Shown here one piece after another: positions 31,394 to 41,759 of a DNA stretch of 64,000 nt. Source of the stretch: Balamuthia mandrillaris (Eukaryota > Discosea > Longamoebia > Balamuthiidae). The stretch lies in assembly GCA_031835245.1 (NCBI GenBank), contig JAVKOQ010000257.1, positions 1 to 64,000 of the forward strand. The letters are read 5' to 3'. Each line of letters opens with the position of its first letter. Position 1 is the first letter of the stretch. The notes below the pieces were generated by a model. It was given only the letters and a program-made list of their open reading frames with translations. It was not told the DNA's origin and did no database searches. A program made the translations under genes and the position numbers.

Positions 31394-32918
31394 TTAAAAG
31401 TTAACAACGGCGGACTCGCGCCTCTCCCTGCGGAGACGCCAACGGTGCACCACAAAGTAAGCCGCCACCACGGAGACCACCAACAGAGCAGCGCCGCCCA
31501 GGCTGACGGCCACCGGCACCGCCACTCTTTTGCCATCGTCCTCGTCGTCCTCCCCTCCGTGGTCGAAGTGCTCGCCCACTTCATCCGCTCCGTCCTCTTC
31601 CGCGCCATCTTCTTCTCCGTCTTCCTGCGCCTCACCGCCGAACAGGATGGTCAGGTCCGGGTCGTAGTAGATGGAGCGGGAGCCGCCAAAGATGAGCTCA
31701 AAGTCTTGGCCGAGGAGCTTGCCGTCCACCTCGTACCAATCGCGTTGGATGGCTTCCAGGTCTTCGAACCCCCAAGAGGACTCTGGGAGGACTTGCCTCG
31801 ACCCGCTTGGAGGGTCTTGCACCGCAAAGGTCGTCTGGAAAGGAGCAACAAACAAGAACGGAGAGGTGTTAGCTGTAGCGCGAAGAATGAAGAATGAAGA
31901 GAGCAACGAACCTGAATAAAGGTAACGCTCAAGAGGGGTTCATCAACGGTGCGAATGACCAGGGGGATCTGATACTGGCCAAACTTGGAGGCGGGACCAA
32001 GGCTGAATACGCCCAAGCTGGTGTTATGGACGGGCCGGCTCAAGAAGAAGCGGTTCATCATGGTCAGCCCGTAGTATCGCTCTGGCTCTTCCGTTATGTT
32101 GAACATGAGCGGCGAGTAGTTTGTGATGTTGATGCTGAACTTGAGGCCGCCTTTGCTGAACTTTAGTTCTCTCGTCTCTATTCCGTTGCTGGTTCAAGAA
32201 AAGAAGAAACGTCGATGTCATCAGAAGAAGAAGGAGAAGAAGAACAACAAGAAGAAGAAGAAGAAGAAGAAGAAGAAGAAGAAGAAGAAGAAGAAGAAGA
32301 AGAAGAAGAAGAAAAGAAGAAGAAGAAGAAGGAGAAGAAGAACAACAAGAACAAGAAGAAGAACAAGAAGAAGAACAACAAGAACAAGAAGAAGAACAAG
32401 AAGAAGAAGAAGAAGAAGAACAAGAAGAAGAAGAAAAAGAAGAAGAACAAAAGGAACCTCATAGGAACAACTCGGTCTTCAGAGATATCTTCGAAAGTAA
32501 AGGTGAGCACCGCCTCTCCAGAGAATTCCAAAGTGGTCCATGAGATCTTCTTGCCGGGTATATGCTCCTCCAGATGCCAACTCGCATTCGTTCTCAAGTC
32601 CACAAAGGGACCCAAGCCTTCAAAGTCGTCGCAAACGACCGCTTTGAAGCCCAACGTGCCGTCCTCTCGGCAGCAGTAACAGTCCGCCTTTTCTTGGAAG
32701 CTGAGAACGTCCCAGCCAAAGCTTTCCTCTCTGAGTGGGGCGCCGTTCGGGCTCTTTGGGAAGAGGCGCACAGAAGGCCCTTCGTGGGGCCACTCGGCTA
32801 AATAGCCCTCCCCTTCTATTTGCGCGAAAGGCGGTTGAGCCGACGCCACATAGGTGCAGATGATAAGAGAGACAACGGAAAGCAAAGCGAGCAGGTGAAG
32901 GGATGTTATAAGGCCCAT
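31394..32918 (-). CDS. Type I membrane glycoprotein, orphan
   Basis: Not recognised. Exons 32918-32458, 32188-31912, 31834-31394; 392 aa. Residues 1-28 form a signal peptide (SVVSLIICTYVASAQ). The lumenal or extracellular part (about 29-340) has N-glycosylation sequons (NAS, NIT, NYS, NTS) and Cys pairs (ADCYCCRED, AVVCDD), and looks like beta-rich sandwich sequence (SINITNYSPLMFNITEE). Before the membrane there is an Asp/Glu/Gly stretch, then one transmembrane helix (VAVPVAVSLGGAALLVVSVV) and a short basic tail. The arrangement suggests a surface or endomembrane receptor/adhesion-like protein; no known domain can be claimed. Intron 1 is nearly filled by a GAA microsatellite. Confidence 0.65.
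32240..32445 (-). repeat. GAA/CTT microsatellite in orphan membrane gene intron 1
   Basis: About 200 bases of AAG triplets with interspersed AAC, i.e. TTC/TTG on the sense (minus) strand. Creates spurious poly-Lys/Glu and poly-Phe/Leu frames. Confidence 0.9.
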
Positions 32919-33364
32919 TTTTTTTGAAGTGGGTTGCCTTTGGAAGAAGAGAGTTCGGTGAGCTGAAAGAACATGAGAGGAAGGAAAGCTGAAGGCAACA
33001 ACGATAACAACGCGTGTAAACGTGTTAATGAATTGATCATTATCCTCTTCATCTGCCTCTATATTAGGCTAATGTTTTACCCCAAACCTTGAATGAAACG
33101 GTCGCAAAAAAAAAGCAAGAAAGAAACTGCAAAAACAAAAAACAAAAAAAAAACAAAAAACAAAAAAAAAAACGAAAGGACAAGCAAGCAAGCAAGAACA
33201 ATATCAACACCATAAGACAACAATAAAGAAGGACAAAGGGAGAGAGAGAGAGGGAGAGAGAGAGAGAGAGGAGAGAAGAATGAATGGATGAAACAAATGA
33301 AGTGTAAATGCTTGGGAGTTACAAAAATATGAAAGAAGCGGGCAGGTGGTAGGAAGTTGGCATG
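32919..33364. other. Intergenic, A-rich and GA-rich
   Basis: Upstream of the membrane orphan and downstream of the Cys-rich gene. 33105-33180 is A-rich with CAAAAAA-type repeats; 33236-33280 is a GA repeat. No exon recognised. Confidence 0.55.
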
Positions 33365-33877
33365 TTAGCTGGTGCTGTTGTACTGGAATGGAGAGAAGAA
33401 GAGTACAAGAGCAACCAATGCAGACAGCATCAACACTGTTGTGACGCTTGCCTGCATGCGTGAGAGAGAGAGCAAGAGAGTAAGTGGCATTGCAGTTGGG
33501 CATAGGATGGGAAACAGGAACATACCGCAGCCAAAGTCATGGTGTTGGACGTGACACAAAACGTGTTGCAACAGTAACAGCAGCAGGAAAGGCAACCTTC
33601 CTCATCAAAAGGGCCTTGTCGTGGTGTGCAAAAGAAAAGAAGACGGAGGCAGTAGGAGGAAAAAACACAAAACAACACAAAGGAGCCAAAAAAAAAGATG
33701 AACAGAAAAGAAAAACAAGTATGTCAGCCAACAAGTCACCGTCACCTGGAGGGCGCAGCTTCACTCACCACAAACGCAAAACTGGCAACAATGTTCCTCC
33801 GCAAAGGGATCCACCGCCGACGTGCGCGAGAGCGGGTCCGACCGGTCCGCCGCAAGCTTGGACTCCTTTCCTCCCAT
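33365..33877 (-). CDS. Small Cys-rich, myristoylation-motif protein with C-terminal helix
   Basis: Assembled from three short exons, each bounded by good splice sites: 33877-33769, 33614-33526, 33451-33365; 94 aa. It begins MGGKESK, a classic N-myristoylation context (Gly2, Ser6). Two CxxC-like clusters follow (HCCQFCVC and CLSCCCYCC, the second within EEGCLSCCCYCCNTFC), each preceded by acidic residues (FAEE, FDEE), so they look like an internal duplication that may bind metal or be palmitoylated. The protein ends in one hydrophobic helix (VLMLSALVALVLFF) plus a short tail. All splice phases agree. I know no named family with this layout; function unknown, membrane association inferred. Confidence 0.62.
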
Positions 33878-34587
33878 CCTTTGTTGTTGTTGTTTTTTCT
33901 CTCTCTTTCTCCCGCCACTACTCTTTTCGTGGTTTAAGTCTTGCTACTTTTTTTGTTGAAACAAACACACCGCCCAACGGTGCCCTCCCTTTGCTTTATT
34001 TTCGTTGTCCCATTGATCGGCTTGATCTTGGCGCCATCTTAGTGCCCTCCCCTCAATTAATTAAACTAACAGACCACCTCCCCCCTTTTTTTTTCTCCGT
34101 CCCCACACACACCGCTGCTAGCCCCCCGCCCCTCGTTGCTCCTTTCTATGTTTTGTGGGTTGCAAACAGCGGGTGGTTGGCGCCTCCTGCGTGCACGTAT
34201 GATATGAAAGAGAGGTTTGACATTGCATGCTGAACCTGGTGGTGCTTGTCTTCATGTCCATCGCCCTTTTTTCAGTATTGTTTGGTATTGTTTGGTTGTT
34301 TATTTTCTTCTTGTTGTTGGAGAAGGCCAGAGGGGGTGGGGGTGGAGAAGAAGGTGAAGGTTGCAACAGTTAAAAATGTTGGCGGCGTTTATCGTTTTTT
34401 AAAACAAACAAAGTATGAGAAGAAAAAGGGTTGCAGTGGTGAAAAGGGAAGGAGCAACAAAGAGAGGCCAGAGGCACACCCCATCACATCACAACACACC
34501 AACAGAACAATCCAAATACACACACAGCTGGGTTACTACTTGAGGTCGTTTGCATGGAAGAGTCGCGTTGATATTTGTTTTGTCGTT
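33878..34587. other. Intergenic region
   Basis: 710 bases between the Cys-rich gene start and the USP7 stop. Mixed T-rich and purine-rich stretches; no exon, RNA gene or repeat worth naming. Probably promoter of the former and 3' UTR of the latter. Confidence 0.5.
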
Positions 34588-37500
34588 TTAGTTGTTGATC
34601 TTGATGCCGATTTCGGGTCTGCGCGTGCGAGCACGGCGAGGCATCTTGTGCTCAAGGCCCAACTGGTCCGTACTTTCAATTTCTTTGGCGAGGAAGCACT
34701 CATCTTTTTGAAAGAGAAAAAATAAAAGTGGGTTACCAGCTTGAAGGGAGGATTTTTAAAATAACATAAAGTGCATACCATCCACATATTTAGGTTTGTA
34801 GAGCCAAGACACAGTGGCAAACTTCCAAGTGGCAAACTCTTCCTCGGGAATTTCCAACTTGGCTTGAATTCGCTTCTTGGTGTCTGCAAACTTCTCCGTC
34901 TATTGAGAGAGACTAAGTAAAAAAGAAAAATCGGAGTGTGGAACTGAAGAGAGAGAAGGGGGAGGGGAGGGGGGAAGAACAAACCTTGGGCACTGCAAGC
35001 AAGAAGGGCTCCCCAAAGTATTGAGTGAGAGGAGGATCAAAACATACATGAGCCATCTGTATAATCTTGGTTCCCTTTTCGGTCTTCACCTCTTCCTCAG
35101 GAATTTCCTCCGCACGAAGAGAATTTGTTTCATTGAAGCCAATAGTCCGCTCTTCCTCCTTCAAGACTCTGTAAATCTTGTTATTGTGTATTTCGAGTAT
35201 CCTGATCTTTCCGCTCATCTTCAAGGTAACGACTTCCTTAAGTTTCTCAGCTACAGCCGCAAAGGTGGAATCCTTTGGAACCAAGATTTTGTGGGAAGAC
35301 TGAATAAAACACAAAGACAAATAATTATGTCAGTAACAGTAGAAGCAAAACAAAAAAACCAAGTCGAACGCCAGCGGCAACGTGACGTACCTCAAGCTGA
35401 GTGTTGTTTCCATACCAGTCGATCTTCAAGAGTTTGTTCTCCTCCAATTCAACAATAGACATTTCAAGGATTTCATAGTAGATAATGTCGGTGCTGAGGG
35501 ATGTTCTGGCGTAGGAAGTGGAAAGCATCTCCTCAAGAGTCATGTTTTGGCTGCGCTTGACAGGAGACATTCGAGGCTTGCCATACATCCTTTAGTTTTG
35601 AAGTAGCCAGGTTAAAAAAATAAAAGTTAAAAAAGAAATACCAGAACTGAAGTATGCAACATACCTGCTATGTTGGGTCAATCGGATCTTCATCGGATCA
35701 ACACCAAGCACGGCGCCAAGCCGAGTAACCACCTGATCGTACTCCATATTCTTTTCGAGCTCCAACACATGGGCGTCCTCCAAATAGTTCTCCAAGGATC
35801 TGAACTTGACAGTGGTACGGTTGCGCATGTAGGCATAATAATCAGTGGCTAAAGGCCGTTCGTAATTATTGTCCCTGTTGAAAGGATTTTTACAAAAATA
35901 TTAAAATTTGTGACCATAGACAAACTCAAAAGCAAAGAACGTACTTTGGAGGAACCTTTTGGAAACAAATAATGTCTCCGTTATCAAGCTCTGCAGAAAT
36001 AAAAGTGTCCTCCTGTTTCAGCTCATCGATCATTGTGGTTTTAATTTCCTGAGTTTCAAAAGAAATGAACAGAAAAGGGGGTCACTAAGTAAGTAAGAGT
36101 AAGACAAATTATGCATATTGGTATGTTACCTCATAAAGGATGAGTTCTGTATCCTTTGAAAAGCCCATCTTCTCGTTCAGAATTGGCACCAACGAAGAAA
36201 GCTGGTCGGAGCGTTTGACGAACAAATAGCAAACAAATCCAAAGGTAGCATTTTCTCCTGAAGGGTCGTAGTACTTGATAAAAATGATAGCATCCTCTTT
36301 GGGAATATGTGGCGCAAAAACGTCTTTGGGGTCATTGACACCCTCAGGAGCGGTGGAGACCTCCATGAAGAGCTTGAGCTCGGACGCTTTCTTGCAGTGC
36401 TTCTCAAGCGCTGAGAAAATAATTAGAAGGTGAGTCAAGGGCCATGGTGTAATTTTTCCATCTCTCTTCTCTCTCCATCATTTCTTGTTGAAGAAGGGCA
36501 CGGAAAGAAAACATACTTTGTTCCATTTCCTTCTCTCCCAAGGGTTCATCGGGGCGGATTGTCTGGTTTCGGCGGTTGGGACAGGTCCAGAGGCGAATTC
36601 TTTCCGGAGGAAGATCGTGCATCTCTGCCAAGGATTGCTAAATATTTTTTTCCACAACGAGTGAGAAAGATGGTCATCACCAAAACAAAGAGAGGGGGGG
36701 GGAGGGGAGGAGGAGAAACCCTAAGCTCGCCTAATGTCGATTCCTTTCGGTATTTGATGGATTGGATTTGGTCAAAGTTTACAAAGTCAAAGCCTAGCCA
36801 TTCCTTACAATCCTTCACCGTTGCAACCTTGACCTTGGCATATAGATGTTCTTCAGCCAGTTCTTTCTTCTTGGCAGCCTTTTCTGCTTCCTCTTGTTCC
36901 ATACGCTCTTTCAAGTGCAGAGGAATGGCTTCAGGTTTCACTGGTTGCAGCAAACTTTCTCTATCCGATTCCCTCATGTAAAGCAACATGTCTTTTTAAA
37001 CAAAAAAATCAGAAAAAACCTTGATGGAGGAACGCAACTAACACTAAAAAGTACTCACAAGCGTTAGCAGAGTTTCTGTTCCACATGAAAGGTTTCTTGG
37101 AGACACCGCCAAAGCAACCAGCAAACACATCCTTCACCTTGGCCTTGGTTACACGTTCGTCATCAAACTTGTACCACAGATTCTTCACGCCAGGACGGAT
37201 GTAAGCATAATAGTGGCCTCCATGCACATCACCACTGTGCACCAACACACTGTAAAAGAGAACGAATGTGATTAGCACAAATAGAGAAATAAAAACGTTA
37301 ATGGAGAGTATACCCATAGAGACGATAGATGGCCTCTTTCTCTTTCTCGCTGCCCGGTGCCGGAGGGTTGCGCATAAACTTGCTCATGTTGAGGCGGTTG
37401 GGGTACCTGTACTCATCGTTGATCTTGTAGTTTCGGTCCCGCTCATAGTCATAAACAAAGCGCTTCAAATGGAGCTCCAATACAGGGGGGAGTGACTCAA

Positions 37501-39046
37501 AGTAGCAGCCCCTGTGAGCATCTTGAAGACCGTACTTTCCAGAGTCGTACTTGTTCTCACCTTCCAAGGTCTCCACTTCGGTATACTGTTGAAGAGAGTC
37601 GTACACGTCTTTCATGCCTTTCACATTCAAGGAAATGTCTTTTTGCACAGATAAATGTAAGCCAAGCAGCCATAACGCAAAACGCAAAAAAAAAAACTTA
37701 CCATAGAACATTTCTGCTCTAGAAGACTCGTAGTCCACGTTGAGGCATTTGATGTAATTGTAAATCTTTCCTCGGAAAAGCTTTTCAATGATGCCTTCAG
37801 AGACAGTGCCTTTCATTTTTTCTTCCAGATTGTCACAGAACACGCGGTTCAACTCCTGCACGTCATGCTGTACAAAGGAGTCGCGTCGGTTCCATCCAAA
37901 TGAATTTGTTAGCTCCTTCGTGCCGACACAGTCATTCTCAAACTGCAAACGGTAGAAAACTCGCTGCAAGGCTAGAGGAATGCTTGAATCAGGCATGTCG
38001 CTTTGAGTGGGCAGCTCGTAAACAGCCTTGCGGAAGGTGCCAATATGGAACAGAGCTTGCAGAAGTGAGTTCATGTAACAAGTTGCTCCTTGGTTCTTCA
38101 GCCCAACAAAGCCAGTTTCTTTCTTGGAGTCCCATCTAGTAAATGAACCAAACAAAAAAAGTAGGATAAGTTAGCGACTTTGTCACAACGAGGAGTAAGG
38201 AGATGCAGAAGGAATATCGTACGGAGCGTAACTATAGGGGCTGTAGGAGAACTTGAAGATCTCCGCTTCCACGCTAAGAGTGAGTGTGTCATCAACCAGA
38301 TATTCGGGCAAGTCCGCCAGGGAAACAAGGTCCTTAAAACCCCAATCCACACTGCCCCACCTGAATGTGTGCTTAGCATCCTTCCGCGTAGTCTTTTCTG
38401 GATTCTTTGAAGAGAGCGAGAAGAAAGGCACGTCAATAATAGAAGACAAATTAGGCAGACACAGGATAAAGGCAATGAGCATACTGGGTGCACAGCGGAT
38501 AGGACAAAGCTTGCCGTTCGGCTCCAGCCCATCTGCTGATTGTCTGGGTCAGCGACAGCAAAGTAGACGGCAAGGCTCTCAAAGTTATTGTTCGGGCAGC
38601 CACGAGGGAATAAGAGGATTTGCCTAAAGCAGAACGAAAGTAAGAAGAGAGGCAAGTAAGAGAAAAAGAGAGAGAGGCCATGCGTACCATTCATATCCGC
38701 CGATGGTAAATTTTTCACTGTACAATTTCTCCACTTTGAGCTTGGAAAACTTGGGAAGCTTCCAGGTGTAGGACCCACAGTTCTCATTAAAGGACTCCTT
38801 GGAATCCTTCTCCTCGTCCTCTTCCTCCTCCTCCTCCTCTTCCTCCTCTTCCTCCTGCTTTACCTCGTCCATTTGCTTTGTCTCGTCCGTCTTTGCCTCC
38901 TGGTCTTTCTTGTCCTGCACCTCCTCTTCGGTGGCGGCAGGGGTGGGTTGAGTGGTGGGGGTGGTTGGTGCTTCTTCCATGGGATCTCCTTCCTTCTTGG
39001 CTTGGTCGCTCTCTTTTGACCGGTTCCTCTTTATTTTGCTAAACAT
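34588..39046 (-). CDS. USP7: Ubiquitin carboxyl-terminal hydrolase 7 (HAUSP)
   Basis: Cysteine deubiquitinase acting on nuclear substrates. Fifteen exons: 39046-38688, 38623-38485, 38404-38223, 38135-37702, 37638-37314, 37249-37059, 36991-36720, 36637-36517, 36410-36130, 36048-35945, 35874-35665, 35589-35391, 35299-34985, 34899-34779, 34703-34588; 1,122 aa against 1,102 in human. Order: acidic N tail with Glu repeat (about 1-80), MATH/TRAF domain (about 90-225), catalytic domain with Cys246 in NQGATCYMN, QHDVQEL and His492 in HSGDVHGGHYYAY, then the ubiquitin-like domains of the C-terminal half. The Asp/Asn of the triad region is also conserved. Domain content is complete, so the enzyme should be active. 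The very end is a basic peptide, different from the animal activation tail. Confidence 0.97.
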
Positions 39047-40157
39047 TAACAAAGTTATCCTGGGTGGGTGGGTTGGTCGTCACAAAGAAGGAGAAGAAGT
39101 TTAGGTTTTTGTTTTGTTTCTCTTTTTTTTAAAAGAAAAAAAAGTGCGGCGCAATATAAAATGCTCCCTGACCACAAGAACAAACAAAAAAAAATAAAGA
39201 CACGCGATTGGATCTAATCAAGCGTACAAAAATTGAAGCCTTTTAAAAAAACAAATGGCTAGGGAACAAAAAAAAACACACACACACACAGAAATAAAAG
39301 ATGGAAAAGCCTGCTTTACCTTGTACTGCGGGGAAAGCCAACTCAGCCGCTATTTTATTTTTTAACCTTCTCAATCTTCTTCTTCGCTTGGTGGTGCGCT
39401 AGAAGAGAGAGAGAGAGAGAGAGAAGCAGGGAAAAATAAACACACACAACAGAACAAATTGGTAGTATATTTTTTTCTTCGCTGAAGAGGGGGGGGTAAA
39501 AAAATAATTTGGTGGGGAGAAGCGCTTCTTCGGTGCAGCGAAAGAGCGCGAAAATTCCAAGTACCCAACATGCACTCCTCAGGCGTGGAAAGTCTTTTTG
39601 TCGACGCTCGCGGGTTCTTCCTCTCGAGGGTTCGTATCAGGGCACTGATTGGGGGCAAAACACAAACAAACAAAAATTCTACCAAGAAAGCGTAGCGCGG
39701 GGGGGCGGGGCCAAACACAACGAAAAGAACGAAGCGAGAGAGAGAGAGGACAAACCACTGCAACCAAGCAGCAAGAGGGGGGAAGAAAGCGGTTGTGCTA
39801 TTTTAGTTTAATTTTTTTGTTTGTGCTTGGTGGTGTTAGCCCAACCGTTTGTTTTTTTTTTCGCTTCTTTGTTTTTTTTTTTTTTGGCCTTCCTTTCTCT
39901 CTCACAACCTTTTTGTGCGTTTGTTTTTTTCTTTTTGTTTACGTTTGGTTGATGAGAGGGCCTCCACTCTTCGCTTTGGCGAAACTTCAAATCATAGCTT
40001 TTTGGTTGCAGTACCTGGAGGCCACGGAGCAAAAGATAAAACCTTGAATCCTCTCTCTCTTCTCAGACATTGTCCACCACTTCCATTATTTTATTTTTCC
40101 TCCTCTTCATAATCTCTCCACTACTGCCCCTCTGCTTAACGACACGCACAAACGTCC
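39047..40157. other. Long intergenic region, possible unassembled small gene
   Basis: Low complexity and A/T-run rich. On the minus strand two segments look like exons: about 40030-39945 (frame LRGLQVLQPKSYDL) and 39643-39555 (after a good AG), with a possible last exon at 39402-39361 ending KKKIEKVKK. They can be joined in more than one frame and none matches a family I know. The plus strand of 39950-40047 is equally open, so I do not call a gene. Confidence 0.3.
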
Positions 40158-41677
40158 ATGTCTCGAGGAAGTGACGGGGAGGCCCTCACCAAAGGGCAAC
40201 GCGTAGCCGCCCAAGTGCCTTACACGAAGCGAAAACAGGAGTGGATCGTGGCCTCGGTGGTTTCTTGGAACAGGGATGACAAAACGTACGTTTTTTTTTC
40301 GTTTGATTCCACGAAAAAAAAAAGCTTTTGTGTTGACTCTTTTTTTCTCTCTCTTTCTCTTCTCTCTCAGATACGTTGTCAAGGATGAGTATCCAGAAAA
40401 TCGGAAGCTTAAGTCCTGGACCATCCCTAAACACAAAGTAATTCGCTTCCCACGACAGGAAAAGGAAGGCATCGCGGTGGGAGATAGGGTCCTGTCTTTG
40501 TGGTACCTGCCCGAGACAGATGAGTGGTCATCCATGTTTTACGAAGCTACCATCGTGAACATAGATGGATCTGAAAAGGTACTTGGCGTCTCTCTCATCA
40601 TAGGCTTCTGGCGATTCCTAATCTATGCTTTTTTTGTAGGGCAAAGTATTTCTAAAGTTTAACGGCGATGACGAAATATACGCAATAGACACAACTAAGT
40701 TTGTAAAGGTGAGCATCCCTTTCCTTCTCTGTGATTTCAAAACAAGAATGTAGATGCTAACAAATAATATTTCGTTTATTTGTTTGTTTCTTGTTTAAAC
40801 TCAAAACCAGAAACCAAAACGTCGAGCTCAAATCAAACCTGGCAGTAAGGTCGGCACCAGTAAAAACGGGAGTACGCACATCGACTCGGACTTTAATCGA
40901 CAAAACGGCGAGCACGATCACAATTACAGTCGGCGAGCCCGCTCCCCTTCTCCCTCTCCTTCCTCTGCGCCTCCCTCTCCATCCTCCTCTAATAGCCCCC
41001 CATCTCGGTTTCCTTCAGCCTCCTCCGCCTCTCCCTCCTTTCAAAACACCAAAGAAGAATCCCAGGAAGACTATGTCCAAGGCGATCTCTCTTCTCTCAC
41101 TGCCATTGCCGCCTCTCTCCTTCCTCTCGACAAACAAATCAACAGCAACTCTTCTTCCTCCTCTTCTCCTTCATCCTCTGTCCACAACTCCAGCACGAAC
41201 GTATCCCTAAAACGCAAAGCCAAAACAAGAAACCAATCCTCTTCCTCCTCCAACGGCCTCCACCACCAAGATGAAAGTCTCTCCTGCGACCGGAACGGCA
41301 GCAAATCGAGTGGCAGCGGACCTCCCAACAAGAAGCAAAAGACCATCAAGCTAGAACGTGAGAGCAACAACAGTAACGGCAAGGCCACGCGGTCCTCCGG
41401 CTCTAAATATTCACGAGCAGTGGGGTCGGCGGCGTCTGGAGATGGTGGAGCCTCTTCTTCATCGATGGGAGGCAGCTCTTCTTCTTCAAGCCATCATCAC
41501 CATGCCAGCGGGGGAGACTCCCTCCACCAACACTCGCGCAGCAGCTCCGCTTCCTCTCATCACCGCCTTCCTCCAGCAACCATGTACAGATATCCTCCCT
41601 TTTGTGGGGTGCTCGGCAAGAAAATGAAACGCATGCAAGCCATCATAAGTGAACGGAATAAAGTGGGCAGCCTTTAA
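40158..41677 (+). CDS. SGF29-like Tudor-domain protein
   Basis: Likely reader of methylated histone H3 Lys4 or a SAGA-associated factor. Exons 40158-40285, 40371-40578, 40640-40708, 40811-41677; 423 aa. Residues 1-135 resemble the tandem Tudor of SGF29: GQRVAAQVPYTKRKQEWIVA, YVVKDEYPE..K, KVIRFPR, GDRVLSLWYLPETDEW.SMFYEATIV and a FNGDDE strand. In SGF29 this domain is C-terminal; here it is N-terminal and followed by about 280 residues of Ser/Pro/His-rich disorder and a basic end. So it may be a different Tudor protein rather than the true SAGA subunit. Aromatic cage residues are plausible (W, Y, F) but were not mapped. Confidence 0.65.
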
Positions 41678-41759
41678 CGATATTGTTTGTTGGTTCAAAA
41701 TATAATCCCTCAACAGTCACAATGCATGCCCATCCCTTTCGCTTCCCCCTCCCTCTTTA

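Noticed and set aside
32123-32679. Poly-Lys/Arg and poly-Glu ORFs
   Set aside because: GAA-type microsatellite in an intron; the flanking exons match in phase on the minus strand.
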